Of a DNA stretch of 64,000 nucleotides, positions 37,033 to 45,861 are shown in pieces. Source of the DNA: JABMMZ01 sp040403495. GTDB taxonomy: Bacteria; Bacteroidota; Bacteroidia; NS11-12g; UBA955. The notes under the pieces were generated by a model. It saw nothing but the letters and a program-made list of their open reading frames with translations. It did not search any database and was not told where the DNA came from. The position numbers were made by a program, and so were the translations under genes. The DNA lies in the NCBI GenBank assembly GCA_040403495.1, contig JBBAKM010000008.1, positions 37,272 to 101,271 of the forward strand, written 5' to 3'. Numbering within the stretch: position 1 is the first letter of the stretch; every line of letters begins with the position of its first letter.

Positions 37033-37788
37033 TTAACTACTCATCACGCTGCCACAATTGATGTCTATCACCTGACCGGTCATTGCATTTTGGCTCAATA
37101 AATAATGCACTAATTCTGCTATCTCTTCGGGTTCTGCCATTCTTCCTAATGGGACACTTTGCATGGCTATTTTATGGAATTCTTCCAATGAAATGTTTAA
37201 CCCATTGGCAATGCCCATCATGCCTTCTTTTGCCATATTGGTGTTTACCCAACCTGGACTAATCGCATTGACTAGTATTTTCTTTTCTGCCAATTCCATT
37301 GCCCAACTTCTCATTAAACCAAGCAAGCCTGCTTTTGAAGCGCAATAGGCTGTGTAGTGTTTTACACCAAGTTTTGCAAGTACACTCGATGTCAGTAACA
37401 CATGCTTTGATGGTGCGTTGCTTTCAATTAATTGGGGTAAAAAAGCATTAACAAAATGGTAAGTGCCAGATAAATTAGTGTCTATAATTTCATCCCAACG
37501 GTCTTCTTCTCCGTAATAATTTTCGCCACCCACACCAGCATTCGCAATAATACCGTCTAGGTGAGTGCCACTTAATATTGATGACACTTCCTCACAATTG
37601 CTTTTTAATCTAATGTCTGTAGAAATCACCAAATGATTACCTCTAGGCAACAAAGACAAAGTTTCTTCGAGTTTGTTTTCGTTTCTGCCTGCAAGGATAA
37701 TTCCTGCACCATGGCTCGCTAGTTTTATTGCAATAGCTCTGCCAATTCCGCTGCCTGCACCACTAATGATATATCGTTTGTTTTTCAT
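37033..37788 (-). CDS. Short-chain dehydrogenase/reductase
   Basis: This 251-residue protein has the SDR nucleotide site SGAGSGIGRAIA, the NAG segment (IANAGVGGENY) and the catalytic Ser/Tyr/Lys region LLTSSVLAKLGVKHYTAYCASKAG. The C-terminal ISPGWVNTNMA and the final MTGQVIDINCG are also classical. Substrate unknown. The similarity to FabG-like enzymes and the neighbouring desaturase hint at lipid metabolism, but this is inference. Confidence 0.88.
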   Translation of the reverse strand: MKNKRYIISGAGSGIGRAIAIKLASHGAGIILAGRNENKLEETLSLLPRGNHLVISTDIRLKSNCEEVSSILSGTHLDGIIANAGVGGENYYGEEDRWDEIIDTNLSGTYHFVNAFLPQLIESNAPSKHVLLTSSVLAKLGVKHYTAYCASKAGLLGLMRSWAMELAEKKILVNAISPGWVNTNMAKEGMMGIANGLNISLEEFHKIAMQSVPLGRMAEPEEIAELVHYLLSQNAMTGQVIDINCGSVMSS

Positions 37789-37908
37789 AGATGAAGAGTG
37801 CGCAATATATAACGATATTTAAAATATTTATGAAAATTTAGATAAAAAAATATTTAAAGAGATTAAACTATTCTAAAAGTAAATAATGAAAATACGGTTG
37901 TAATTAAA

Positions 37909-37916
37909 TATTTTTG
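37909..37916 (+). promoter_or_regulatory. Promoter -7 element, near-leaderless GNAT-like gene
   Basis: TATTTTTG matches TAnnTTTG exactly and ends only 5 bp before the GTG start at 37922, so the mRNA would have almost no leader. The -33 box is weak. Confidence 0.45.
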
Positions 37917-37921
37917 CACCC

Positions 37922-39034
37922 GTGAAATACAGTGTATCAAAGGTTGAAAATATCAGTCAATCTACAGAGTTTATCAATTTTCCAAAAAGACTATACAAGG
38001 CTGATGTTAATTACATTATGCCATTGGACAAGGACATTCAGGATGTTTTTAATCCCAAAGAAAATCCTTATTTTGAGTCGGGCGAATGTGTAAGATGGCT
38101 TGTTAAAGAAGGCAATAATACCGTAGGACGAATAGCCGCATTTTACAATAAAATAGCCCAAACTGATGTAAAAACAGGGGCCTGTGGTTTTTTTGAGTGT
38201 ATTGACAATCAAGAGGTTGCCAATTTATTGTTTGATACAGCTAAAAATTGGTTGAAAGAAAATGGGTGTGAATACATGGATGGTCCTGTTAATTTTGGTG
38301 ACAGAGATAGTTTTTGGGGATTGATGGTGAGTGGATTTGCAAGTCCTTCTTACCGCGAAAATTATAATTTCCCTTACTACCAAGCATTGTTTGAAAACTA
38401 TGGTTTTGTTTCTGAAATTGGGCAAACAACGTCGTTAATCAAGGAGTCTATTTTTAATTTTGAAAGATTTAGTAAACTGGCCTCAAGGGTTTTTGCAAAT
38501 CCTGCCTATACCTTTGAGAATATAAAGAAGTCAAACATTGACAAATACGCCAGTGATTTTATAGAGATTTATAACAAAGCATGGGCATTTCACGAAAATT
38601 TTGTGCCGATGACTAAGGAGAAGATTTTGTCAAGAATGAAACAAATGATGCCTATCCTGATGGAAGAATTCAATTGGTTTGCCTACCACAATGGAAAGCC
38701 TGTTGGATTTTATTTAACCGTTTTGGATGTCAACCAAATCTTTAAGCAAGTAAATGGTAAGATGGATTGGATAGGGAAACTTAAGTTTTTGTATTACAAG
38801 GGCAAAGTTAAAAGAGTAAGAGGAATTGTGTTTGGTGTTATCCCCGAATTTCACAATTTAGGAATAGAGGTTGCCCTTATTATGAAGTTCCGTGAATCTG
38901 TTTTGAAGTCTAAACAAATTACTGAAAATGAATTAGCGTGGGTCGGTGATTTTAATCCCAAAATGTTGAGCATGTTTGAATCTATGGGAGCTCAACCAAT
39001 TAAAAAACACATTACTTACCGATTTACTTTTTAA
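37922..39034 (+). CDS. GNAT-fold family protein (acetyltransferase-like)
   Basis: This 370-residue protein starts with GTG; the conserved N-terminal start (FINFPKRLYKADVNYIMPLD, then NPKENPYFE) would be lost from any later ATG. Other markers are GPVNFGDRDSFWGLMV and the closing WVGDFNPKMLSMFESMGAQ. It belongs to a widespread bacterial family of about 370 residues usually annotated as a GNAT-like hypothetical. The acyl donor and target are unknown. The glycosyltransferase gene follows after 3 bp, so they form one transcription unit. Confidence 0.8.
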   Translation: MKYSVSKVENISQSTEFINFPKRLYKADVNYIMPLDKDIQDVFNPKENPYFESGECVRWLVKEGNNTVGRIAAFYNKIAQTDVKTGACGFFECIDNQEVANLLFDTAKNWLKENGCEYMDGPVNFGDRDSFWGLMVSGFASPSYRENYNFPYYQALFENYGFVSEIGQTTSLIKESIFNFERFSKLASRVFANPAYTFENIKKSNIDKYASDFIEIYNKAWAFHENFVPMTKEKILSRMKQMMPILMEEFNWFAYHNGKPVGFYLTVLDVNQIFKQVNGKMDWIGKLKFLYYKGKVKRVRGIVFGVIPEFHNLGIEVALIMKFRESVLKSKQITENELAWVGDFNPKMLSMFESMGAQPIKKHITYRFTF

Positions 39035-39037
39035 TCA

Positions 39038-40222
39038 ATGAAACTTCTTTTTATCGCCAATAGATTTCCATATCCACCTTTTAGGGGCGATAAATTAAAG
39101 ATTTTCAATTTGGCTAAACAACTTTCTAAGTCGCACACTTTACATCTTATTACGTTTGTTGAAAACCAGTCAGACTACCAATATGTTGATCATCTGAAAC
39201 CTTATTTTGAGAAAATTGAATTAATTGATTTGCCAAAATGGAAAAGTGTTTTTAATGTTTTCTTTGGTCTTTTGGGGCGTAATCCTCTTCAAGTTCAATA
39301 TTTTAAATCGAGCGAATTTAAAACTAAACTCGATTTAATACTAAAAGAAAATTCATACGATGCCATTCACGTTCAACATTTAAGAATGGCACAGTTTGCA
39401 CTCAATTTAAATCATCCCAATAGAATTCTAGACTTGCCCGATGCTTTTTCTTTGTATTGGGAGAGAAGGAAATCGATTAAGCGCAATTTTATTACCCGCT
39501 TGTTAGACAATATTGAAAGTAAAAAAGTGTTGAACTATGAGAAAGAAATTCTTCAAAACTTCAATAAGTGCTTAGTATGCAGTCAGGAGGATTTGAATTA
39601 TTTAAAGAAAAAGCATCAGATTGACAATTTGTTTTTGTTGCCCAATGGCGTAGATGTTGAGCAGTTTAAGTTTAAAAACCACGATTACTCTCATGCCCAT
39701 ACTTTATTGTTTACAGGTAATATGGACTATGCTCCCAATGTTGATGCCGTTATTTATTTTGTTAATGATGTATTTCCACTAATCAAGTTAAGCTTCCCTG
39801 AAGTTAAGTTTGTAATAGCTGGTCAACGTCCCATTGACAAAGTATTACAATTACACAATGGTGAGGATGTATTGGTAACTGGATTTGTAGAGGATTTAAC
39901 AGATTTGTATAATTCGGCTTCCGTTGTAGTAGCGCCACTCAGATTTGGAGCGGGCACGCAAAATAAAGTTTTAGAAGCTATGGCAATGGGCATTCCAGTG
40001 GTTTGTTCAAATATTGGTTTTGATGGTTTGGAAATCCAAGATGGTGAAGGGGCTTTTATGCGAACCAATTCCCAAGATTTTGCTCAACAAGTAATTGCCT
40101 TATTAAGTGATTCTTCATTGAGAGAAAAAACAGGTTCTTTGGGAACCCTCAAAATCAATCAGTCTTTCAGTTGGGCACAAATTGCCAATAGATTGGAAGG
40201 TTATTTCAGTATAAAAGGTTAA
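39038..40222 (+). CDS. Glycosyltransferase family 4 protein
   Basis: This 394-residue GT-B protein opens MKLLFIANRFPYPPFRGD, a start typical of the TIGR03087-like sugar transferases. The C-terminal half has LLFTGNMDYAPNVDAV, the donor-site segment APLRFGAGTQNKVLEAMAMG (conserved Glu) and PVVCSNIGFDGLE. It is cytoplasmic or membrane-associated and likely acts in cell-surface polysaccharide or glycolipid synthesis. No polysaccharide locus surrounds it, so the product is unknown. Confidence 0.87.
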   Translation: MKLLFIANRFPYPPFRGDKLKIFNLAKQLSKSHTLHLITFVENQSDYQYVDHLKPYFEKIELIDLPKWKSVFNVFFGLLGRNPLQVQYFKSSEFKTKLDLILKENSYDAIHVQHLRMAQFALNLNHPNRILDLPDAFSLYWERRKSIKRNFITRLLDNIESKKVLNYEKEILQNFNKCLVCSQEDLNYLKKKHQIDNLFLLPNGVDVEQFKFKNHDYSHAHTLLFTGNMDYAPNVDAVIYFVNDVFPLIKLSFPEVKFVIAGQRPIDKVLQLHNGEDVLVTGFVEDLTDLYNSASVVVAPLRFGAGTQNKVLEAMAMGIPVVCSNIGFDGLEIQDGEGAFMRTNSQDFAQQVIALLSDSSLREKTGSLGTLKINQSFSWAQIANRLEGYFSIKG

Positions 40223-40257
40223 TTAAACGCTATTTAAACGCCTTTTAAAGCAAGGAT

Positions 40258-41136
40258 TTATTTCTTTGCTCTAAGTTCCTCACTTGTTTGAGAACTTCCG
40301 TCGTGACTCCATCCGGGAGGGTTAAATAAATACTTAATTTTTACAGAAAGAGGAACAGGTCTTTTGAGGTCGTTTTTAATTTTATAAAATTCGTTGAAAA
40401 TAACTTTAAAAGGATGAAATGTATTTAGGTTTTGGGTAAGTCCGTAAACTGGTTTTGTGTTTTCTTCAGCAAATGTTCCAAACAGTTTGTCCCAAATAAT
40501 AAGCACTTGTCCCATGTTTTTGTCCAAATATTCAATGTTGCTAGCATGGTGAACACGGTGGTGGGAGGGTGTTACAAAAATAGCTTCATACCATTTCGGT
40601 AAACGATTGATGGTTTCGGTATGGAGAAAGAATTGGTAAAATTGGTTGACAGCATACATAAACATTATCGTCAATCCATCGAAACCCATAAAAGCTATAG
40701 GGATATAGAAGGCAAATCGGTATAAAGGTTGTAAAACAGAGGATCTGAGGGCTACGGTAAAATTGTATTTTTCGCTACTGTGGTGATTGCTATGAACGGC
40801 CCAAAATAATCGGCTATAGTGTTCGGTTCGGTGAAGCCAATAAAAACAAAAGTCTTGGGCTATAAAAACAATAATCCAAGCAAGAATAGGCGCGTGTTCG
40901 AGTAAATTGGGTTTGTAAAAAGCATGTTCATTGCACCAATCTAATACGGCAAGTGTGATTACGCGTAATGAAAAATCTAAAGCACCACCAGCTACTCCCA
41001 TCCATAGGCTAATTAAACTGTCTTTTAAATGATAATTGTTTAAATTCCTTTTTTTGCCAATAACTATCTCACTGATGATCGAAATAAGATAAGTTGGAAG
41101 AGAAATTAAAAGTAAACAGATTTCGCGATTCATCAT
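40258..41136 (-). CDS. Sterol desaturase / fatty acid hydroxylase family membrane enzyme
   Basis: This 292-residue protein has four or five membrane helices. The di-iron histidine boxes are HRTEH, HSNHH (WAVHSNHHSSEKYN) and HHRVHH (TPSHHRVHHASN). Bacterial members hydroxylate or desaturate lipids, for example sphingolipid, carotenoid or fatty acyl chains. Bacteroidota make sphingolipids, so a sphingolipid hydroxylase is possible, but this is only an inference. It is the last gene of the minus-strand run that includes rnhA and folC. Confidence 0.9.
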   Translation of the reverse strand: MMNREICLLLISLPTYLISIISEIVIGKKRNLNNYHLKDSLISLWMGVAGGALDFSLRVITLAVLDWCNEHAFYKPNLLEHAPILAWIIVFIAQDFCFYWLHRTEHYSRLFWAVHSNHHSSEKYNFTVALRSSVLQPLYRFAFYIPIAFMGFDGLTIMFMYAVNQFYQFFLHTETINRLPKWYEAIFVTPSHHRVHHASNIEYLDKNMGQVLIIWDKLFGTFAEENTKPVYGLTQNLNTFHPFKVIFNEFYKIKNDLKRPVPLSVKIKYLFNPPGWSHDGSSQTSEELRAKK

Positions 41137-41172
41137 TTGAAAAGCGAAAATAATAAAAAAAGCGAAATGAAG

Positions 41173-41637
41173 TTACTTAATTTGATCTTCGTAACCTTCA
41201 TCAATTTGCCAAGGACCATTGTATGCTGCAGATGTAGCTAACACATCGCAACGTTCATTTTCAACAATACCGGCGTGCCCTTTAACCCAATTCAATCTGA
41301 CATTTAGTGTTTTGAAAACAGCTAAAAAACGTTTCCATAAATCGACATTCTTGACTTGTTTCCAGCCTTTTTTTTGCCAATTGATAAGCCAATTTTTATT
41401 AATGGCATCGCACACATATTTACTGTCAGAATATATTTCGATTACATAATCGTTTTTTTTGATACTTTCCATTGCCACAATAACGGCTAATAATTCCATT
41501 CTGTTATTGGTAGTGTGCTTAAAGCCAGCAGATAATTCTTTCCTTATAGTGCCAAATTGCATAACAACACCATAGCCTCCTTTTCCAGGATTTCCCAATG
41601 CTGCGCCGTCTGTGTAGATAATAATGGATGGTTTCAA
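41173..41637 (-). CDS. rnhA: Ribonuclease HI
   Basis: This 154-residue protein has the normal length for RNase HI. The catalytic acids are Asp10 in IYTDGAALGNPG, Glu in NNRMELLAVIVAM, Asp in IYSDSKYVCDAI and the late Asp in NERCDVLATSA; the His of VKGHAGIVEN is also present. It degrades the RNA strand of RNA-DNA hybrids. It lies 10 bp downstream of folC. Confidence 0.95.
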   Translation of the reverse strand: MKPSIIIYTDGAALGNPGKGGYGVVMQFGTIRKELSAGFKHTTNNRMELLAVIVAMESIKKNDYVIEIYSDSKYVCDAINKNWLINWQKKGWKQVKNVDLWKRFLAVFKTLNVRLNWVKGHAGIVENERCDVLATSAAYNGPWQIDEGYEDQIK

Positions 41638-41647
41638 ATAGTAGATA

Positions 41648-42874
41648 TTAAATTATTTCAGCAACCACAAAAGTACTGCCTCCTATGAATATTAAGTCGG
41701 TGTTTTGTGCTTTATTTTTGGCACTGTTTAAGGCTGCCTCTACCGAAGGGTATGAATGGCCATTTAATCCCAATTCTTTTGCTTCTTGTTCTAACAGTTG
41801 TGATTCTAAACCCCTAGGAATATTAGGACAGCAAAAGTAGTATTTAGCTTCTTTTGGTAATAAATTCAAGATTGCTGTTCTGTCTTTGTCTTTTACCATG
41901 CCTATAACCATGTGTAGTTGATGGTAAGGTTCGCTTTTTAATTGATTGATTATAAATGTAATGCCGTCAATGTTATGGCCGGTGTCTGCAATGATTTTAG
42001 GTTTTTGACTTAATACATCCCATCGACCTCTGAAACCTGTTAATGATTTTACGTTTTGTAAGGCTTCTTTGGTTTTGATTAGCTCAAAATGAAACCCAAG
42101 TTGTGAAAGGATTTCTAAGGATTTAAAAACTGTATTTCTGTTTTTAACTTGATAATCCCCATTTAAATCGAAAGTCCCATCTATACTGTGAGGATTGATG
42201 TCATCCTCAGCAAAATAGATTTCGGCATTTTGTTCCATTGCTTTTTGTAAAAATACAAGTTTGGTTTCAGGAACAGTTTCCCCAATTACCACAGGAGTGT
42301 TGTTTTTGATAATTCCAGCTTTTTCAAAGGCAATAAGCGGAAGTGTATTTCCCAATAAGTCCATGTGGTCGAACCCAATATTGGTAATGATTGATAGGAG
42401 AGGAGAAATAATATTGGTGCTGTCCAATCTTCCTCCTAAGCCAGTTTCAATAATGGCAACATCCAATTTGTTGTGGGCAAAATAGTCGAAACACAAGGCA
42501 ACTGTAATTTCGAAGAAAGAGGGTTGAATGGTCTCAATATGTGGTTTTATTCTCTCGACAAAATCAACGACATATGCTTCAGTAACCATTTCACCATCGA
42601 TACGAATACGTTCTCTAAAATCCTTAAGGTGAGGTGAAGTGTACAACCCTGTTTTGTATCCATTGTTTTGTAATACTGCAGAAAGCATATTACTGACACT
42701 GCCTTTGCCATTGGTTCCTGCAATGTGAATGGTTTTAAAAGAAAGATGTGGATTGTTTAAAACTTCACAAAGTTTGATAGTATTGGTTAAGTCTTTTTTA
42801 ATGGCTGACTTACCATCGCGAGTAAAATAGGGTAACTTGGAATAAAGAAATTCTACTGTCTCTTTATAATTCAT
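41648..42874 (-). CDS. folC: Bifunctional dihydrofolate / folylpolyglutamate synthase
   Basis: This 408-residue Mur-ligase-fold enzyme has the ATP loop IAGTNGKGSVSNML, the folate loop YTSPHLKDFRERIRI, GLGGRLDSTNII and NIGFDHMDLLGNT, and the C-terminal domain ADTGHNIDGITF. It joins glutamate to dihydropteroate and to reduced folates. It starts 16 bp after the TonB-like gene and is probably in the same operon. Confidence 0.93.
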   Translation of the reverse strand: MNYKETVEFLYSKLPYFTRDGKSAIKKDLTNTIKLCEVLNNPHLSFKTIHIAGTNGKGSVSNMLSAVLQNNGYKTGLYTSPHLKDFRERIRIDGEMVTEAYVVDFVERIKPHIETIQPSFFEITVALCFDYFAHNKLDVAIIETGLGGRLDSTNIISPLLSIITNIGFDHMDLLGNTLPLIAFEKAGIIKNNTPVVIGETVPETKLVFLQKAMEQNAEIYFAEDDINPHSIDGTFDLNGDYQVKNRNTVFKSLEILSQLGFHFELIKTKEALQNVKSLTGFRGRWDVLSQKPKIIADTGHNIDGITFIINQLKSEPYHQLHMVIGMVKDKDRTAILNLLPKEAKYYFCCPNIPRGLESQLLEQEAKELGLNGHSYPSVEAALNSAKNKAQNTDLIFIGGSTFVVAEII

Positions 42875-42890
42875 ATTAAGACAGAGGAAA

Positions 42891-43667
42891 CTAGTTTAGT
42901 TTGAATATAAAAGTGATTGTTCCGGGTACATCAAAACCTTGGTCTGTTGGCGCAAACTTCGATTTACTTAATAATTTTCGGGCTACACCTTCAAGGCAAG
43001 AACCACCATTTGATTCTGGATTTACACCATCATAAACAATGCTTCCATCTTTTTTTACAATGATATCTAAAACAACTTTACCTTGTTTGTTACAGGTTTC
43101 GTTTGTTGTTCCTGCAATGAATCTGCGACTTCCGAAGGAGTGTTTTACAGAACCATTGCCACCTATTCCACCGCCAGGGCCTGTAGAACTTCCGCCACCG
43201 CCAGCACCACCTTTGTTACTGTCACCTTTGCCGTCTTCAGCCCCTTGTGTTCCCGGTTTACTTCCATCGCCACTGTTTTGTTTTTGTTGATTTTTCTTAC
43301 CTTTCAGCAAGTTGTCAAGCGCGTCATCTTTGGGTTGTTCAACAGGCTTTGTGTTGGTGTTTTCGGTTTTGTTTTTTGTTTCGTTTGTTTTTTTCGTTGC
43401 AACAGCATCGGGGTCTTCGTTTTGCTCGAAAGCTTCATTCGAAGGGGAATTGGGCGCTGCTGCAGAAGTTTCAGGTTCAACAGGCACTTCACTTGGTCCA
43501 CCAGCATCGGGGTCGCCATAAGCAACAGCAACAGAGCCATCTTCAGAAAGTTCTGGAAGTTCAATATTAAAATTGTACATCCACAGCAATAAAAACAAAA
43601 GTACCATGATAATACTTGTTGCTATTCCTGATATTGTTCTGTGTTTTTTTTCTGTTGCTTCGTTCAT
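42891..43667 (-). CDS. TonB-like energy transducer
   Basis: This 258-residue protein has a short cytoplasmic N-terminus, one membrane helix at 17-33 (IIMVLLFLLLWMY) and a long low-complexity linker (Pro/Glu/Asn/Lys then Gly-rich, about 45-180). The C-terminal domain resembles TonB_C (KQGKVVLDIIVKKDGSIVYDG, then FAPTDQGFDVPGTITFIF) and has two Cys. It should span the periplasm and couple ExbB/ExbD to outer-membrane receptors. The exbB-exbD-tonB order supports this. The linker repeats make many spurious antisense ORFs. Confidence 0.8.
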   Translation of the reverse strand: MNEATEKKHRTISGIATSIIMVLLFLLLWMYNFNIELPELSEDGSVAVAYGDPDAGGPSEVPVEPETSAAAPNSPSNEAFEQNEDPDAVATKKTNETKNKTENTNTKPVEQPKDDALDNLLKGKKNQQKQNSGDGSKPGTQGAEDGKGDSNKGGAGGGGSSTGPGGGIGGNGSVKHSFGSRRFIAGTTNETCNKQGKVVLDIIVKKDGSIVYDGVNPESNGGSCLEGVARKLLSKSKFAPTDQGFDVPGTITFIFKLN

Positions 43668-43675
43668 AAGTGTGT

Positions 43676-44080
43676 TTATTTTGATTCTTTGTCTAATGCT
43701 AAAACCACTTTTGCACCTGTTTTGTTAGCAATACTTACCATTTCCATTACCTTCTCATACAATACTTTTTTGTCTGCATTGATACTAACGGGAGCTGTTG
43801 GGTTTTTGCTTAATTCACTTTGGAGTACCAAAGGTAAATCCTCAAAGGCAATATTTTTTTGATTTTCTATTGCATAAACGCCTTCAGCATTCAAATACAT
43901 TCTTACCGGTTTGGTAACTTGATTCACATCCTTAACACCTTTAGGTAGTAATACTTTCAATACAGGTTCTCTTACTACTGTAGATGTCAATATGAAAAAT
44001 ATCAATAAAAGAAAGATAATATCGGTCATACTAGACATATTAGCTTCGACTTTTATTTTACTTGCTTTTCTTAATGACAT
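43676..44080 (-). CDS. exbD: ExbD/TolR family proton-channel protein
   Basis: This 134-residue protein has one membrane helix near residues 18-40 (MTDIIFLLLIFFILTSTVV) containing the conserved Asp, and a periplasmic domain ending KTGAKVVLALD. It pairs with the ExbB protein encoded 9 bp upstream and feeds the TonB-like protein encoded 8 bp downstream. ExbD and TolR cannot be separated by sequence alone; the TonB-like neighbour favours ExbD. Confidence 0.88.
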   Translation of the reverse strand: MSLRKASKIKVEANMSSMTDIIFLLLIFFILTSTVVREPVLKVLLPKGVKDVNQVTKPVRMYLNAEGVYAIENQKNIAFEDLPLVLQSELSKNPTAPVSINADKKVLYEKVMEMVSIANKTGAKVVLALDKESK

Positions 44081-44089
44081 AGCTAATTA

Positions 44090-44788
44090 TTAATTAGAGG
44101 GTGTTTGTAAAATATCTAAAAACTCTACAGAGGTTGCTTCCATTTTATATACTACTTTTTCGATTCCTGCAGTCAATAAATTGTAGGCCAAAAATGCAAA
44201 GATACCTACTACCAATCCTGCAACTGTAGTAACCATGGCTTCATAAATACCTCCACTCAATGCACTTGCATTTAATTGGTCGCCCGCTCTAGCGATACTT
44301 CCAAAGGTAGAAATCATCCCTGTTACTGTTCCTAAAAAACCCAACATGGGAGCCGCACCTGCAATAGTAGCCAACCAAGGCATTCCTTTTTCTAGTTTGT
44401 AAACTTCTAATTTTCCTACGTTTTCAACCGCAACTTCAATGTTTTTAAGTGGATTTCCAATTCTTGAAATACCTTTTTCTAACATACGGGCAATAGGAGT
44501 GTCAGTTCTGCCACACAGCGTTTTTGCACCGATGATATTGTCATTCAAAACCATGTCTTTGATGCTTGACATAAAGTTAGCATCTAATTTTCCTGATTTT
44601 GAAATGGTTAACCATCTTTCAATGGTAATGTATAATGCAATTACTAACATAATCCCAATTGGTATCATAACAATACCCCCTTTAAGGACAAGTTCCCAAG
44701 TGCCTTCAGGTAATTTGTTTGCGGCAGTTTCTGCAGCTGCTAGTGATGAAGAGTCCGCAGTTAATTGTAATAGAATCGATAGAAACAT
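44090..44788 (-). CDS. exbB: ExbB/TolQ/MotA family proton channel
   Basis: This 232-residue protein has three membrane segments: GIVMIPIGIMLVIALYI, then after a cytoplasmic loop AGAAPMLGFLGTVTGMI and ATTVAGLVVGIFAFLAYNLL-type sequence. The conserved GLLGTV-like loop (GFLGTVTGMISTF) is present. An N-terminal signal-like stretch precedes it (MFLSILLQLTADSSSLAAAE), as in many Bacteroidota homologues. It forms the inner-membrane motor with ExbD. Confidence 0.9.
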   Translation of the reverse strand: MFLSILLQLTADSSSLAAAETAANKLPEGTWELVLKGGIVMIPIGIMLVIALYITIERWLTISKSGKLDANFMSSIKDMVLNDNIIGAKTLCGRTDTPIARMLEKGISRIGNPLKNIEVAVENVGKLEVYKLEKGMPWLATIAGAAPMLGFLGTVTGMISTFGSIARAGDQLNASALSGGIYEAMVTTVAGLVVGIFAFLAYNLLTAGIEKVVYKMEATSVEFLDILQTPSN

Positions 44789-44858
44789 AATTTATTTGTA
44801 TATTTTTTAACGTGTAATTTGAAAATTTATTATAATTGAATGAATTGTGAACCGTGTT

Positions 44859-45809
44859 TTATCTTTCAATGATGAAATACCATCCATTTGATTCATAAAT
44901 ACTCACCACTTTCCCAAGTTTCATTAAGTCCATTTGATGCGCCTCCGCATTTTGTCTCATTTTGTATTTTGCCAATTGAATGCTAGTCGCACTTGGTGCT
45001 AATTCGGTTTTTAACTCACCCTCAAATGGGGTAGATTCTTGTGAGGAAACCGATACTTCATCAGTGGCAATTTCAGGTGTAACCGTCTCAGGAGTTTTTA
45101 TTTCTGCTATAACTTCTTCAACAATAGGCGTTTCGGTTTCTTCAATTGGCGTAATTTCTTGTACAATTGGGTTTCTTTTTGACTCCAATTTTGGTAAAAT
45201 CGAAGCCTCATTCAGGGTAACATCCGATTTTTCGAAAAACAAATAACCTACATGAACGATAAGTGCAATAGAAGCTGCTACTAGCCAAGCTTTGTAATTA
45301 AGCTTTACTGTTTTGAATGTCTCAATAGGACTATTGTCGGCTAACTCTAATACAGGTTTTTCAATCTCTTTATTTGTCGCAACTAATGTTTTTTCAATTT
45401 GTACAGGATACAAACCATAGGTGTTAATATTCAGGTTTAATTTAGAATCACTCTCAAACCAAAACTGATTGTTTTCATTGGTTTTAAAACATCCCAAACC
45501 TTTGACATAATAGTCTTGATGGGTAGAAATGTATTGTTTGAAATTTAAATACCAAGCATTGTATAATTCAGCTGCACTTTCAAAAGAAATGCCTTCTTTT
45601 TTTTGAATTTCAGAAAACAATAAACCATCGTTGTCTTTTAAAAATTGATTAAAAAAAAGTGTTTTGCTTGCTGCTTTTAACGTTGAGGTCTGTTGATTGT
45701 AATTCGCAGGGCTTTCTCTTACGATAAAACTACCTAATTCTGGCAATACAACACATTCTTTGCTGTGAAGTAGTTGGATGAATAATTGTTCTATAAAGTG
45801 AGTTTGCAT
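44859..45809 (-). CDS. Membrane-anchored HU/CCDC81-like domain protein
   Basis: This 316-residue protein starts with an HU/IHF-like fold of the CCDC81 type (residues 1-130: CVVLPELGSFIVRES, YYVKGLGCF). One membrane helix lies around 178-198 (WLVAASIALIVHVGYLFF), followed by a Glu/Pro/Thr/Val-rich periplasmic linker (about 215-270) and a short C-terminal segment (KLGKVVSIYESNGWYFIIER). The arrangement would place an HU-like domain in the cytoplasm and a tail in the periplasm. Function is unknown; a role at the septum or envelope is a guess. It lies upstream of exbB. Confidence 0.72.
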   Translation of the reverse strand: MQTHFIEQLFIQLLHSKECVVLPELGSFIVRESPANYNQQTSTLKAASKTLFFNQFLKDNDGLLFSEIQKKEGISFESAAELYNAWYLNFKQYISTHQDYYVKGLGCFKTNENNQFWFESDSKLNLNINTYGLYPVQIEKTLVATNKEIEKPVLELADNSPIETFKTVKLNYKAWLVAASIALIVHVGYLFFEKSDVTLNEASILPKLESKRNPIVQEITPIEETETPIVEEVIAEIKTPETVTPEIATDEVSVSSQESTPFEGELKTELAPSATSIQLAKYKMRQNAEAHQMDLMKLGKVVSIYESNGWYFIIER

Positions 45810-45861
45810 TAGTGTTCAAAAATAGGGTTTATTTCGAATAGAACAAAAGTTTTTTCTCTTA

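Noticed and set aside
43039..43592. Several long plus-strand ORFs (up to 169 residues)
   Set aside because: They are antisense shadows of the repetitive linker of the TonB-like gene, with no independent start signals or domains.
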